A stretch of 64,000 bases of DNA from Tomocerus qinae (GCA_020055645.1 CM034546.1:9424001-9488000); one strand, 5' to 3'. Shown: positions 1 to 12,960, counted from the stretch's first letter. Program-made: numbers and translations. The notes: a model not told the origin generated them from the sequence alone.

Positions 1-1237
1 TTCAACCATTTTCTTACGCATAAAAATACCTTTTATAAACTTTGAGAAATTGGCCAGTGTGATTTTGCGAAATTAAGGGGCTGCTGAAGCAAACCCTCTA
101 AATATTTCCTTGACTAGGTATATAAATTGAAATTCAGTTTTAATTATTTCTAAACCCATGATTTATATTTCCATGTATTTATTTAGCAATGAAATATTAG
201 TTACTCATAAACATCTTGAAATGGATTATATACAGAAACCACACAATTATTTTTTTGCTTGGATAGTATTCTAAGTATAATACCAACTACCACAGGTAAA
301 TTTTACATGTAGACCATAGTCTTAAAACATTGTTAAAGTCAAGAATTTTAATCTCATCAACTGAATAAAACAAAACTACATTAATAATTAATAATAAATG
401 GTGGCTGTGGTCTGTGGTATTTATATAATAAGTGCGATTTTTAAAGCCTATAAACATCAATTATGTGTTATCTCCTTTTTGCCAATGATTACAATATTTA
501 CAATTATGTAAAAAGTACAGTGCTGCTTAGTTTCCTGTACCCCAAATCAAAGATTTTAAAAGAGATGCTTTTTAATGTTTGATTTCTTTCCTATCTTAAT
601 ACAGCTTATTATGTGATGTTTACGCAACAGTGACCAAGCATTTTTTTACATACTTGCCAAAGTACAGGTGGCTAGGTACTTTGTAATTAAAGCATATAGT
701 CAACAGTAGTAGCAAAAATCCGTGCTTAAGGAAAGAGTATACTTATAATTACAGTAGTATGTAGTACACGAAGCCACTCAATAATTAAATCTCTCGTCAC
801 GGTAGAGCGAAAGCTGATATTAAACTGTTGAAACCAAAACATTTCAAGAGCCTCGTGTTTATTGTATCATTCATTTTACAATTTTGGAAGGAAAAATTGT
901 TAGGTTTTAAACCGCATTAAATAATAATAGTGTGGTAATCTACTAATCTTGCGTTAACAAGAACGATACATTATAAAAAATTCCAATGATTCGTACAAAA
1001 TCGCACTTAATTAATTCCGCATAAGCCTCTCAAGGTTGGAGGAAGACACTACATTTATCTGGTGCCTAATTGTGATGAGGTTATATATATTATACAGCAA
1101 TTCTCTCACATTTTGTTATCAGTTTGCATTTCATCTCACAAAGTCGAATTCTTTATCATACTTGTTGCTAGATGACTTTATCATTTCACTGCTAATACTC
1201 TTCTTATAAGATTTATTAATTTTATTTCTTCTCAAAA
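1..1237. other. AT-rich 5' flank without a recognised gene
   Basis: No open frame of useful length and no RNA gene is visible here on either strand. The right part should hold the promoter of the S28 peptidase gene starting at 1238, but I see no clear TATA box. Nothing else is recognised. Confidence 0.5.
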
Positions 1238-4200
1238 ATGAGGGAATTCTCAATATTAGGTTTAACTTTATTGCTACTATGCCAAATAGTTTTTGGATTT
1301 TCTTTTTCATCACGATTAGTGACAAGGGAAAGTCATCAGATTGAAAAACGACAAGCGACTTCTTCCAGTTCTGAAGAAAACACTCCAGTCTCTTATTATG
1401 AAGACCAATGTCTTGACCACAGCGACTGTAACTCCAAATGGACTCAGGTGCGTATACATGTCTTTTTTACTAAGGTAATATACCAGAATTTAGGGAATGG
1501 TGTGTGAATATTATTTAAACGTTGGAAAAACTAATTAACTACATTTTATAATTAAATTACCTGAATTAGTATCTACCTTAATAATATATATCATTATATA
1601 TCATTATATATATATATATATTAGGTATATATCATTAATTAATACGAAATTGACAAAAATATTCCTTAAAATTTATCGCTTTGTTGCAAATCAGAAATCA
1701 GAAAAAATGTGATATTATCATGTCCGTATAACGGCCACATGCACACGCCTCTATAAATGTTAAATCGTATTTCATTTTTTAACTTTTAAATAAAATGGAT
1801 TTAACTACCATGGTATTCGTAAAGTCTTGAATGTTTGGAAATTTTTGTTTACGATATATCATTTATATTTTTCCAAATTTATAAATGAGAATTGACGAGG
1901 ATAGGAATGAAATTCCTATCCTCGTCGAGTTTATTCCCCGATAAAATGAGCAAATCTGATAAATTGTAATTTTTCCTTCGCAGAGATATTGGGAGTCCAA
2001 AGAATATTACAACAAAGAGAGGGGTGGACCTATTTTCATGTTCCTTGGAGGAGAATCCGACGTCACTTATTGGGTCAATAATGGAGCGTGGCTGGATTAT
2101 GCCTACGCTTATGGTGCTTACGTTTTGGCGGTAGAGCATCGTTTCTATGGCGAGAGTTTTCCTATTCCTCAGACGTAAGACGATTTACAAATTCAACCAT
2201 TAATTAAAGTAGCTCTTTCTATGTATGTATATAATCTTTTATTATAAATATTATCTATTATCTTAGTGATCGATCTGCTGATTCCATGAGAAAACTTCTC
2301 ACTAGCCAACAGGCTCTTAAAGACTACGCCCGGATACTACAGTGGGTCAAAAAGAAAAATAATTTGGAGGTAAGAATCCATTTAGTGAATAAAAAAGTGT
2401 TTGAGCAGATTAAAAGTTTCATGAATTATGAAATAATAATCACAGCTTATTGTTACAAGCATGAATAAATAAAAAGCATTGCAATAATATAAAGCTAAAA
2501 AGTCTTTGTAATTTTAGAATTCAAAGGTAGTTGTGTTTGGAGGTTCGTATCCCGGAGCTTTGGCAGCCTGGTTCAGAGATCAATACCCAGATTTGGTCAA
2601 CATTGCCGTAGCATCATCTGCTCCACTCAACTACACCTTCGAATTCCCAGGTATGCTAAAATATTAATTAGCGTTTAGACTGCTGTAGTTAGGTTAACAA
2701 TTGCTGTGTATTGCCATGAATCCATAATTGGAAAATATGTTTTGCAGAATACGTTCGCACTACATCCCAAGTCATTATGGATACAAATCAACAATGTTTT
2801 GATACACTCAAATCCACGTTTAAATGTATGCAAAAAGTAATAAACGGAGAAACATGTGATAAAACGACCACCACAGACCGAAATCATCTTGCCCGAAAAC
2901 TCAAGTAAGAATTGAACTATTTTAAAATAAATTTTATCCAATTTCTCCTTGAGTTTGTAATGTTTAGATTTTAATACTTAATGCATTAAAACTAAGGAAC
3001 AACAAAGTATTACCTTTTTTGCTATTTTACCATTCTTGATGTAGCAATTTGCCCCATTTACTTCCACTTTACGGTAAAACGCACTGCTTTTAAAAAAGTA
3101 GTACTATTTTACTTTTGTAAAAAAGGAGTACCTTTGTTGTTCCCTGATTAAAACTTCAATACATTGGTAGTTCATATTAATTAACATTCATCATATTGTA
3201 CACAGCTCCATGAGTTCGTAAAAATAATAGATAATTAAATTTACATATGGGAAAAATTGTTAATTAATATTTATTGTATTTGTTAATATGTTGCAGTCTC
3301 TGTTTGAACGTTGAAACGGAAATCGACAGGGAGCAATTTTTTATTAAAAGTGGTCGATCAGTTTGGGTGACTAACAACCCAGGAACATCATCAGTGGACG
3401 ATTGCGAGATCCTTCTTGACCAAGATAGTTCAGATATTGTCAAAGCCTACGGAAAATTCATCACGAAGACCAACAGAACTTCTCCATGTTCTACATCCTC
3501 TAGAAGAAAGAGGCAATCTGATAAGAAAAATGATCCCGGTGGCTATACATATTCTTGGTACTGGCAGAGTTGCAATGAATTTGTTAACTTCCAAGTTGCT
3601 GATCAAGATCTTCAAATGCTTGGAACTGGGTTTGGATACAAGGCTGAAGTGGAGGGATGCAGATACTACTATCCTGACGCAGAGTAAGTACTACAACACC
3701 AAAGAAGCTTTAATGTTATTTTTAAAAGCGCGTGATCGTTTTTAATAATGTCCACTAAATTGCTAACCCTGTGGTAAAGTAAATAGTATAGGATCTTCCC
3801 ATTTCCCAATTAATTTTGTTGGGCACTGGGGAAAATGGAAATTATTTATGATGAATGTTGGCATTGGCAGACATGGAATTTTTGAAATAGGAATTACATA
3901 AATAAATTTCTATATACTTTTGGTAGTTTCACAGAGGAGAGCATTCGTGCCAACGTTGAGAAAACCCGACAACAATATAAACCAGGCAAGGGCTATAAAG
4001 GAACATGTGTCATTTTCACGAACGGAAGCTGGGACCCTTGGGCCACTAAAAGTATCACGAGTCAAGACGACACTTCCGATAAAAACACTGTCTTCTACTA
4101 CAAGAGTAATTTCAAATATTGTTTTTAATCTACCACATTCATTGGTTTCAAATGATCACCTATTAATCAACTTTTTGAATTTTATCAGAGGGTCAGCATA

Positions 4201-4325
4201 TCGATGACATGTATTCCCCTCCATTGAGTTGGCATCGGTCGGATACTTTCATCAACAGTGTGAAAAAGGTCCAAGCAAAAATCAAGAAACAAATTGGGGT
4301 TTACCTCAACAGCAGTGACTGCTAA
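1238..4325 (+). CDS. Secreted serine carboxypeptidase, peptidase family S28 (thymus-specific serine protease / K12H4.7-like)
   Basis: Eight exons can be read: 1238-1447, 1984-2174, 2267-2369, 2518-2650, 2748-2904, 3297-3683, 3927-4105 and 4189-4325. All junctions are GT-AG and the joined frame is 498 codons plus TAA, a normal length for S28 enzymes, which cleave after proline (lysosomal or secreted). A signal peptide starts at Met1 (hydrophobic run LGLTLLLLCQIVFG). Exon 2 carries GGPIFMFLGGES and VLAVEHRFYGES. The nucleophile serine lies in GGSYPG (exon 4), the expected catalytic Asp in FTNGSWDPW (exon 7) and the catalytic His in QHIDDMYSPP (exon 8). In relatives the His motif is usually HCxDM, so Ile replacing Cys is unusual. 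A basic RRKR site in exon 6 and a KR near the N-terminus could be processing sites. The last codons end in a Cys-terminated tail. Family call is firm; exact substrate is unknown. Confidence 0.92.
1590..1645. repeat. TA-rich simple repeat in intron 1 of the S28 gene
   Basis: A short run of TATATCAT and TATA units lies inside intron 1. It is ordinary microsatellite sequence. Confidence 0.7.
2994..3146. mobile_element. Short hAT-like MITE in intron 5 of the S28 gene
   Basis: The two ends are inverted copies of each other: AAGGAACAACAAAG on the left and CTTTGTTGTTCCCT on the right, inside a 150-bp AT-rich body. The flanks share ATTAAAA-type sequence, consistent with a target duplication of about 8 bp. 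It lies wholly within the intron and leaves the splice sites intact. Superfamily assignment rests on the terminal bases only. Confidence 0.6.
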
Positions 4326-4411
4326 AATTAAAGCTGGCTGATATCCAAATTATTTTATGAATATGTTTCGTATGCTTTGGTAGTTTACCTACTTAATTGA
4401 AACTGTAAGTA

Positions 4412-4417
4412 AATAAA
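4412..4417 (+). terminator. Poly(A) signal of the S28 gene
   Basis: AATAAA lies 87 bp after the stop codon, the expected place for the polyadenylation signal of this gene. Confidence 0.6.
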
Positions 4418-5331
4418 TATAAACTGGTAGCTATAGAAAGCTTGTAATTCTCTATTTGTGAAGGTTTTAATACTTGGGATGTTCTTATACATTTATTTTG
4501 ACATTTTATTAGTTCGTTAGTAAAATCGAAATTTGCAGTACCATATTGGCATGGACATGAACTATTATTCTAATGACGTGGTACTAAAATTATTTGTGAT
4601 CTTCGTTATTTTTATTCTAACCAGAAAAATGGAAAGAAATATTACTTCGAACTAAATAAAGCACCCATAATAATAATAATAGATTATAGTATGAACTGAT
4701 TAGCATTGTCTATTGATTTTTGTAGTGGCTTACAATACGTTATGACCTTGGGGTCTCATAGCCTGCTTTGATAATTTCATCGTCTCGTCGTTCAACACGA
4801 ATCGCCTCTTTTTCCTAGAAATCTATCCTAATCAGCCAGTCTCTTAGACTGAATTAATATAACTTCAGCAATAAACTATAAATTGTCGTTCTTGTCAGTT
4901 AGCATTATTCACACCTACTCTAAATAAATCAATAAGAGCGAAATACTTCCTTCAACCTTGTCGCCTTGTCAAGTGCAAAAGCTGTACAATTGACGACAAT
5001 TGAGGGCGACTCTGTTATGGCCTGTTAAATTATTTAGCATGGTAAATTACAGATTCAAAGACCAAAACTATCTCTAGTGAAATCCTCAGTTGTATAAGGT
5101 GTATAAATAATAGAACAGCTAAGTCAGTCTCCTGCTGCAAACCTCAGAAAACAATAATTTACTTACGCGTCCAGTTGACTAAAAAGGCTTTGTTTTAAGT
5201 ACTTTTAAAACCAAGAATATCTATTTTATTTCTTAGTTCTAATGATCCTTTTGGTAATTGACTAATAAAGAATTTCTTAAAACGATGGCAATTGTCGCCG
5301 GCTGGTCACCAAACTCTTCTCGACAGACGGA
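4418..5331. other. Intergenic, nothing recognised
   Basis: No coding frame or RNA gene is visible between the S28 poly(A) signal and the small MITE at 5332. The sequence is AT-rich and non-repetitive by eye. Confidence 0.5.
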
Positions 5332-5426
5332 CAGGGCCGCAAGGATTTTTTGCCTTGAAATCCAAAAACTTTTTGCAATTGTTATTTGTCGCCCCCCCCC
5401 GAATTTTTTTTCTGGCTGCGGCCCTG
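5332..5426. mobile_element. 95-bp hAT-type MITE with perfect 8-bp target duplication
   Basis: Terminal inverted repeats CAGGGCCGCA and TGCGGCCCTG are perfect over 10 bp. The flanks are an exact 8-bp duplication, CAGACGGA, at 5324-5331 and 5427-5434, which is the hAT hallmark. A run of nine or so C residues sits near the right end. It is far too short to encode anything. Confidence 0.85.
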
Positions 5427-5762
5427 CAGACGGACGTGGGTGTGTATAAGCTTGGTATGGGAGTGTATTAACCCCCTCCTTTTCTTTAGAATAGCTAAAC
5501 ATCACTGTCACGTCACAAGTTGTCAATCTTGCTATCTGAATTCAAACTAAACATGACAACGAGTAATATGTGATCGAATTGCATTAGCCTACCTTTTGTT
5601 TTAGAGGACATTGTTAAAGACGGCTTTGCATTCACATGCACTTTACTTATAGATTCGCTTACCTATTTATCAAGTAGGTACCTAAATAATAAATAATAAA
5701 CATGTAATTAATTCCTAATGCATAAGCTTAATATTTTACTTGTATATACCTAAACCTACTTT

Positions 5763-7738
5763 ATGACAGTCAGATTGTCATTCAATGGAATGCTTCCTTC
5801 AATTGCAATAAGCAATCCAAATTATTTGCTACTTTGTTTGAATACCGAGTTTTGCAAACTAATCGATCAATTATTTCTGCAAGCCTTGCTAAAAAGGACG
5901 ATGTGTTCTTTAAAAATATTCAAAAAAATATTTCCGTCCAGAGCTTCTGTTGACCCAAAAGATGAAACTTTGCAATGGTTTGGATTTTATTGTAATTTGG
6001 GTTCACTCTCTGGCATTCTTCCTATTAAATACAATTTATCCACTAAAATATTTGAAACTTCAAAACCTTTACTTTTGAGTGTGCTGATTAAAGTTCTTGT
6101 GATTTTAATATTTTACGAATGTATTCAACTAGCAAATGAAGTGGAATCGGGTAATATTAACGTGAATACTGTTCCAATTTTTATGTGTACATTAGCATAC
6201 GTACAGTGGACAGTAATTGCTTACAATTTGAAAGAACGAAGTGCAGAAATAGCTTATGTTTTGAATCAATTTAGTTTGAAAAAGTATCCCATTTTCAGTG
6301 AAGGTAAAATTAAAAATCATATTATCGAATAGAATGACAATTAGTAATTTGAGAATAAAAAAATAATTAAATTATTTGATTATTTTGTGTGTACAGGCTG
6401 GTCCAAGGTTCACAGACCAGATTTTAAGATATTTCATATCGTGGAAGTCTTGCTTTCCAGATGGATGATACCAATATTGTACATCGCTACAAATTCGGCT
6501 GTGACGTTAATTTTCTTTGTAATTCCAGGGAAGCATAGAATGGCCATAGCGTTGGAAGACCTGGAATGTTTATCAGGACAGTCATATACAAGAAACATTT
6601 TTGTTCTCTTAATAACACTAATGCAGTTTTCAGCTACGTCATCCGTTGTGATATGTCTCGTCACTTTATTCTCATACGCTCTAATTTATTCTGCAAGAAT
6701 ATCTTTTTATCTAAAAGTTATCAGGTAACAATGATCTTTGCTATTTTAAATATGCAATAAGTAAAATAGCAAGCTTGGAATAACTTTTATTGTGCTTTCA
6801 TTTTAAGACTGTAAAGTATAAGGTTACATAATTTATTCCATAACATCTGTATTTCTATAAATACATTCAATTTAATCATTATTCGAAATGGGAAAAGATT
6901 TTTCCATGTAAATTCCTTTTTAATTTGCGAAAATTATTTATTTGCATTTAAATTTTATATTACAACTGGCAAGTAAAATACCTGTAATTAATAGCAATTT
7001 TATAGTATGCCACTCCTGGCAAGTGAAAGAGAAAGCAAAATATTTCACTTGAAATAAAAACTAAAATAATTGACCTAAATGGCTTTGTTTCATCTTTAAT
7101 GAAATAAAGTCTTATTTTTTAATTTAAAAAAATTTTTTTTTCATTTTTTTCAATTTCTTTTACTTTTTCAAGAAGAAAACTTTGAAAACTGAAGTAAATG
7201 CAAACCCTGGATATTAACTTAGTTTGGTCAAAAATGTAACTTCAGATGCTACAATATTTTGTAATATTGTTTCAGAAAAAGCGATGCTGCATTAAATAAG
7301 AAAATTGAAGCATTTAGCGGATTACAAGTTCTAAGCAAATCTTTTAACGAAAGTCTACTGAAGACCTTTCTTCCTGCATTTGTAGTTGTGTGCTCAATCG
7401 TCACAGTCTTTTCCGTATTCGCCCTTATTAGATTAGACTCAGAAGAGTTACTGTTTGCAAATGTAATATTTTTTGGAGTCACTGCTTTTGATTGTGCTTT
7501 GGGCACTACCATTTTTCTGTTATGCTTTTCATTGTGTTGGAAAAATTCAGAAGCAACGCTGGAGATATTGCGAGACGAATTGTCTACAAAATATTTTGGC
7601 AAAGTTCTGCTCAGCAAAACTCCGTTTGGAGTTCGATATGGAATATTCAGAGCAGTAAAGCACAAACATATTTTGGATTTCTACAACGCCCTACTTAACT
7701 ATTTAACAACTCTACTTGTCTCTTTTCCGAGCCATTAA
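5763..7738 (+). CDS. Gustatory-receptor-like seven-transmembrane chemoreceptor
   Basis: Three exons, 5763-6303, 6397-6724 and 7276-7738, join in frame with GT-AG introns in phase 1 and phase 2 to give 443 codons. A second in-frame Met at 5901 would give 398 residues, nearer the common gustatory receptor length, and may be the true start. Hydrophobic segments are visible at LLLSVLIKVLVILIFYECI, IFMCTLAYVQWTVIAY, WMIPILYIATNSAVTLIFF, FVLLITLMQF with SSVVICLVTLFSYALI, FLPAFVVVCSIVTVFSVFAL, and LFANVIFFGVTAFDCALG with TIFLLCFSLCW, plus a final weakly hydrophobic stretch ending FYNALLNYLTTLLVSFPSH. The family's C-terminal TYxxxxxQF motif is not present in standard form, so this is a divergent member, judged mainly on topology, length and the short C-terminal exon. 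It would sit in the membrane of sensory neurons. Confidence 0.68.
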
Positions 7739-8183
7739 TAATTCCTGTATTTACTTATTTGGCTTTTCTGTCAATAAATAATGTTGACGGCTGAGATAAC
7801 TCACTAAAAATTAATGCTAGATAAAAGAACAAAATGGCATGCACCAAATGACGATATTTAGGTAAAAGTTGATCTGCACCCTGAACTATAAAATGTAAAA
7901 ATTTCAAAAATTAATATTTTATTGGTTTTTGGTTTATATGTATATTTGTAAATGCTGGATGTATACTAAATCCATGAATGCTTGCAACAGTAGGATATTT
8001 CAATGAATGGAAAATGCATTTCATTTCGATTTAACTTTATTGACAAACGACCATACAATTTTCACGATTTTATTGATTACAATTAAAACGTTTCAAATTT
8101 TTAATTGATCAAAAATCTGAATTAATCATGTATGGCGAAATGTAAGCAAATCTCCCTCGAGGTACAATTAACAAATTGTTAAT
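7739..8183. other. Convergent intergenic spacer
   Basis: Holds the 3' ends of the chemoreceptor gene (plus) and the myosin light chain gene (minus). An AATAAA occurs at about 7774 on the plus strand. Nothing else is recognised. Confidence 0.5.
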
Positions 8184-10644
8184 TTACTTCCCTGCCTTCG
8201 GTGGTTCTACTGGTCCAGCCATAAGTTTATCGACGAAGGCTAGAAAAATCAAAAAAATGTAAATATTTGTAATACTAGTAAACAGGACATTTTTACTTTT
8301 GTATGGTGTGAATCCTTCTTCATCTGGAAGCTCCGCGCAGTCTTTAAGGATTTCGGCAGCTTCTGGATTTTGCAACTGTTCACCTACATAAATAGTAAAC
8401 ATTCTTTATGTTATTTAATCTTCGAAAATAACTCTGTTAGAGTATGGACTTATTTTTTAATGTTCTAATTTTTAGCTCTGTTGAGAATCGGGTAATTAGA
8501 CTTTGGATAGATAATTATAAATAATAGGTAACCCAAACTAATCGGAGCTATTTTCAAATTACTGACCTAAAGAAAGAAGAATATGTTTCAATTCGTCGAA
8601 AACCATGGTTCCATCTTCTTGTTTGTCATACAAATGAAGGCATTCAAGAAAATCTTCGTAATTTCCGACATCCTTGTCCTTTTTCACTTGTGCGTAAATA
8701 GGCAAAAAGTCGTCAATCTTCATTTTCTTTTCCCCTATTCCAAACTCGCCCAATTAATATGCACTGTTCATCTATTATTTAAAAATAGTGTAGCTAATAA
8801 TAGTCTTACCCTTCTTCTTTGTTCCTCCAACAGTTTCAACAAGCTTTTGTGTTGGCCTGAGATCCAAAGCTCTTAAAAGATTTCCCACATCGACGGCATC
8901 AATTTGGTTTTTACCCTCGAAGTCATAAATTGAGAAAGCAAACTTTGCTTCTGAAAATCAAGTAACATACCTTTTTAGTACACGAAGGAAGAAATAATGG
9001 AAATGCTTTTGTAATTTTTATGAGGGTTAGGCATCAACCAATATAAATGTTAGAAAATTCAGGAAATATGCTCAAGTTATTATTTCCCCATATTATGAAG
9101 TTTTAAATGACTATAAAATACAGATTACCGTTGTAGGTTTTAGTAACTTGTAGACAAGTTGTAAGATACCATGTTATAACTTATATTATTGTTATTACTG
9201 TACCAAATTAAAAGTTAATATCTGCTTGGTATATCCGAAAATAAAACTTGTGGATACTTGCCATTTTCTCTAAGACTCACATTCAGTGGAGTGTGCATAT
9301 TTATATAAGCTGTATATGCTCTATGGTAAATACAAACAAAAGCAAAACCGGGAATGTCTATTTATAGAATGTGCTAGTATAAGTTTACAGAAGAGTAGAT
9401 GAAGCAGAAACAAATACATTTTGTCTGGATAGCATAATGAGACCAGCGCTGATAATTAGCGATGCTTGCTCATCTTCCAAAAGACATCAATCACTTTTTC
9501 CTTCCTACTTTCCCATTGAAGTGACACTTACACAATAAGTTGGCAACCAGAGTGATTCCGATTCTATAAGCTATTATTTACTTAAGTAGCAAAGTTGCCA
9601 TTTATACTCGCGAGGATATTCCTTGTTTGGGATTCCATCCTCGAATTCCTCACGGGTATTTATAAATCCTTTATACTCGAAAATGCTTGTTTCGGGTACA
9701 TCCCCAAAATTGTAACATCCTAAGTTTAAATCACAACATTTTCTGCGATTCAAGCTAGTATTCCTTATCTCAGGAAATTCCAAATTCCATGGCCGTGGAA
9801 AAGAATACAATAATCCAAAAATCATTTATGGTAACTAATCCATAGTAATAACATCATTTTGTAAATGTAAATTACTTTTTCGATTTTGCGTGTCCTAAAC
9901 GTCAGAAACAATGGAAAAGCAGTAGTGAGATGTAGTGTGCAGTTTTAATATTTGAAAAAGAGATCTAAGGATTTTGGTAATATATTTGATTAAAATCAAA
10001 AGAATTAATGTCAATAAAAGATATAAATGAAATAAAATTTTTCTATTATTATTGCGAGGAGTAACCAACAACAATAGATTTGGAGAAACATGTTCATTGT
10101 GGCTATACGAATTAGTTCCGTAAATTTAATTTGCAGCATTTACGACACACTTGATATCTTTCGTTTAATTTAGAACTGCTAAATAAATGTTTTAATCATA
10201 AGTATTTACTAGCAGAAAATAAATTAATGCAATATTTCGTTAGTCAATGACTTTAACAATTTTCTTCTATTTTTTGCGATATAATAATGTATTGCATAGT
10301 TTTACACATATTATTCAAAAAATGTACTAACGGCGTGCAGCTGGGAAGAATTTATCTACTGCACTATTTTGCTGTTAATTTCCAATACGGTACCAAAACC
10401 AAATTTTCAAATAATTTTTAAAGCATGAAATTAAAAATTAAACCAATTGATTGTATTTACTAAAATATCTGTTAGTTTGCTGTTATAATAGGAAAATGAC
10501 AAAGTTTGAATTTACTTTCAATGTCTTTAGCAGAAAGATCGACAGCCTGAAAGAAAGAAAAAAAAACAATGTAATAATGTAATTATTTCAAAAACTTAAA
10601 ACTATTTTATATTTTAAACAATCAGAAAATTTTGAGACTACCAT
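8184..10644 (-). CDS. Mlc1: Essential (alkali) myosin light chain, EF-hand protein
   Basis: Six coding exons on the minus strand: start codon 10644-10642, then 10546-10516, 8950-8810, 8734-8567, 8383-8297 and 8239-8184. After the first junction (directly behind ATG) every junction is phase 1, and the sum is 162 codons including TAA, giving a 161-aa protein of normal length. Diagnostic stretches are [70 protein letters not shown] and [12 protein letters not shown]. The protein is the light chain that wraps the IQ motif of the myosin heavy chain neck in muscle. EF-hand loops are degenerate, as usual for this family. The ATG-only first exon is inferred from an ATG followed at once by GTAGTC, so the 5' end is the least certain part. 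The 1.6-kb intron between exons 2 and 3 contains an unrelated open frame. Confidence 0.9.
9574..9825 (-). CDS. Unrecognised 83-codon open frame inside a light-chain intron
   Basis: An open frame on the same strand as the host gene, inside its largest intron. The translation looks protein-like (acidic and aromatic-rich) and contains [17 protein letters not shown], then a stretch ending [10 protein letters not shown]. The LGCY phrase faintly recalls the N-terminus of animal triglyceride lipases (CYxxLGCF), but nothing else supports that, and no catalytic part is present. It ends at TAA, although a GTAAAT donor overlaps the stop. It may be a leftover exon, an alternative exon or chance. Confidence 0.25.
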   Translation of the reverse strand: MIFGLLYSFPRPWNLEFPEIRNTSLNRRKCCDLNLGCYNFGDVPETSIFEYKGFINTREEFEDGIPNKEYPREYKWQLCYLSK

Positions 10645-11449
10645 GTCGGAGTTATTTGTATTTATTTGACAATGTTTTAGGAACGGCGGACCAGGAACAA
10701 CTCAACTGAGCAGAAAGAGTAAACGGAAGAGGATCCAGGACAAATAACAAACATTCATCAACTTCAAACCTAAATTGAGACATGGAGAAATGCCATGAAA
10801 AAAAGAGAAAAAAAGTATGTAAACGAGCTACAGCTACAGTCATAACCATTATCTTATCTAAATGACAGCTAGGGGACCCGCACGCCGTACATATACTATT
10901 TTAAGACTTTGGGAAGGTGAACCAAATCCTAGGTAGAAAGAAAGGGAACGAGAAGTAAGCCTTCGAAAAATATGAGGGGCGAGGGGCATCTGTTGCATTT
11001 AGTTTGTCACATTGCAAGAATCACTGTTTGTTAAATTCTGGTTATTTACTGATGCAGAACCATGTTTTGATGGGCAGCGTTAAATTAACATTGACTATAC
11101 ATAAGTGTAGTTTACTTCGCAACATTGTATCCATATAAGCCAGGAATACATCTGTGTTTATTTAATCACATATTCAGCAATAAATTTACCTATATAATAT
11201 TTATGCATGTTAATGTTTGGTATAGGGAGACCGTAAAATAGACAAATGCGCATGTCCACTTTCTCTAGACCATTCTCTAGAACATTTGAGTGAGGTGAGA
11301 AGAAATGCCATGGCTTTTTATTTCACAAACTCTTATAATTTTAACAGAAAAGGTTAAAGAGTATAAAATTGGAAAAATATAACAGATGTAAAATATGTTA
11401 GAAATATTGCAGCTGTAAAATGTCAAAGCAGAAAAGGGACTTGGCACAT
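10645..11449. other. 5' flank of the myosin light chain gene
   Basis: Contains the untranslated leader and promoter of the minus-strand light chain gene near its left end. No TATA box or other gene is obvious in the rest, which runs up to the LTR element at 11450. Confidence 0.4.
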
Positions 11450-11934
11450 TATTAGTGAGAAGGGTAGGCTACTATTTGCAAACCAGTCACTAAACTAATA
11501 ATATAAAGTCAACGGATGCGGTGCAAGTATGATTGCCGGTTCTCGGGGGATGAATTCTATTGTGCCACGATACAGTAATGCCAGTTCAACGCAATAATAG
11601 TTTATCTCACAGTTCAATTATTATTTAGCCAGGTATTTGCACTCAAAATAGATTCAATAGGAAATGATAAGTATTAACTGAAAGAATAAAGAATTAGTAA
11701 ATCAATTGTAATTCAAATATGATTCGAAGGAATGGCGAAGCACGACAGGCAGACCACAACAAGATTGTCGTTGCAGGAGCTAGAGCCGAAGAGTAGTGGT
11801 CGGGGCCTAAGCCCGAAGAAGAGTGTTCTGAGTCAGTTGGGTTTTGTCGTCGTTGTTTGATTTGCTCCTCCTCTCCCTCTGCCGCTCATTTCTCTTATAG
11901 TGCATCAGCGCAGGCCATATTATACGGCCTAATA
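11450..11934 (-). repeat. Long terminal repeat (3' LTR of the minus-strand element)
   Basis: 485-bp LTR starting TATTAG and ending CTAATA on the plus strand. Its partner at 14903-15387 has the same length with no visible insertions or deletions. The polypurine tract lies next to it at about 11935-11950. Confidence 0.88.
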
Positions 11935-12749
11935 CTCTCCCTCTCCGACTTCGTGAATCCGATTTTTGAGGATGAACGAACCGAAATAGTTTGAGATGGA
12001 GGTGAAGAGTTTTAGTGTTTAGTTAGCTTGAGGAGCTGGAGAAGAAGAATAAAAATTAGTATGTTTTAAATGCAAATTTTTAAATTATCCGAATTCTTAT
12101 GAATAATTAAAATAAATTCGTGCTTATTGAACGTTATAGAATGATAATATGAATTTTAGGTTATCAAAAGTTGTTATCTGTTTAGTGAAAGTTTAATGTC
12201 AGATCGTTAATTGGTGGAAGTTAGTAAATGCCAAATAATTCGGCACACGTCACGATTAGACATCTTTAGATTTGGACACCAAAGCTGGTTGCAGTTTTTT
12301 GATTTCGCTTTTTATATATTTAGACATTCTTAAGTATAACTGTGAGACAAAATATTTTTAATTAGCCAATTGAAATTGAATTGAAATTTGTTAGTATTAT
12401 TTACAGAATATTAATGACGAAGACAATAACAAATAAGGAAAGGAATTATAGGAACTTCCCAAAGAGTCATAGTAAAGACAGTTAGCATGAAGTTGCTATT
12501 ATTTTTAGAAAGTAGAATAATGGAATCTAACTATTAGAATAACTACGATAAATGTTTTTCGTTTTGGTTGGTAGGAGTGGACCAAATAAAATTTTTTAAT
12601 GAATTTTCGTTTTCGTGGATAGTGGTTGTGAGAAACCCAAACTCTTGGCATTCGTACAAAGGTGTACATAGGAAATCACAATTGTGTTCATTCCAAGCCA
12701 AAAAATATTACTATTATCTTGGGAGGTCAGAAGGTTATTCCTATCCCTA

Positions 12750-12960
12750 TTTGTGCGAGAGGCCTGTCGCCAGCTGCACTACCTACGAGGAAATTTTTTC
12801 GCTGTAGGATTTTTATACTATAATGTGCGAGTGATATTTCGTCACTGCACTACCTATGAAGGACTGAGCCGTTATAGGATTTTCTATACATTGTGCGAGA
12901 AGCATTGCGCTAGCTGCACTACCTGTGAGAATTTTTAATTGCTACAGGATTTTTAATATA
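12750..12960. repeat. About 75-bp tandem repeat inside the LTR element
   Basis: Three imperfect units share TGCGAGA, then CTGCACTACCTACGA, then a GCTGTAGGATTTTTATA-like end. They lie in the non-coding body of the element. A similar GCTGTAGTGCA phrase recurs in the solo LTR at 16538-17081, hinting at related elements. Confidence 0.55.

Noticed and set aside
5239-5526. Minus-strand protein of 95 codons
   Set aside because: It runs through the small hAT MITE and its C-run, so it is an accident of repeat composition.
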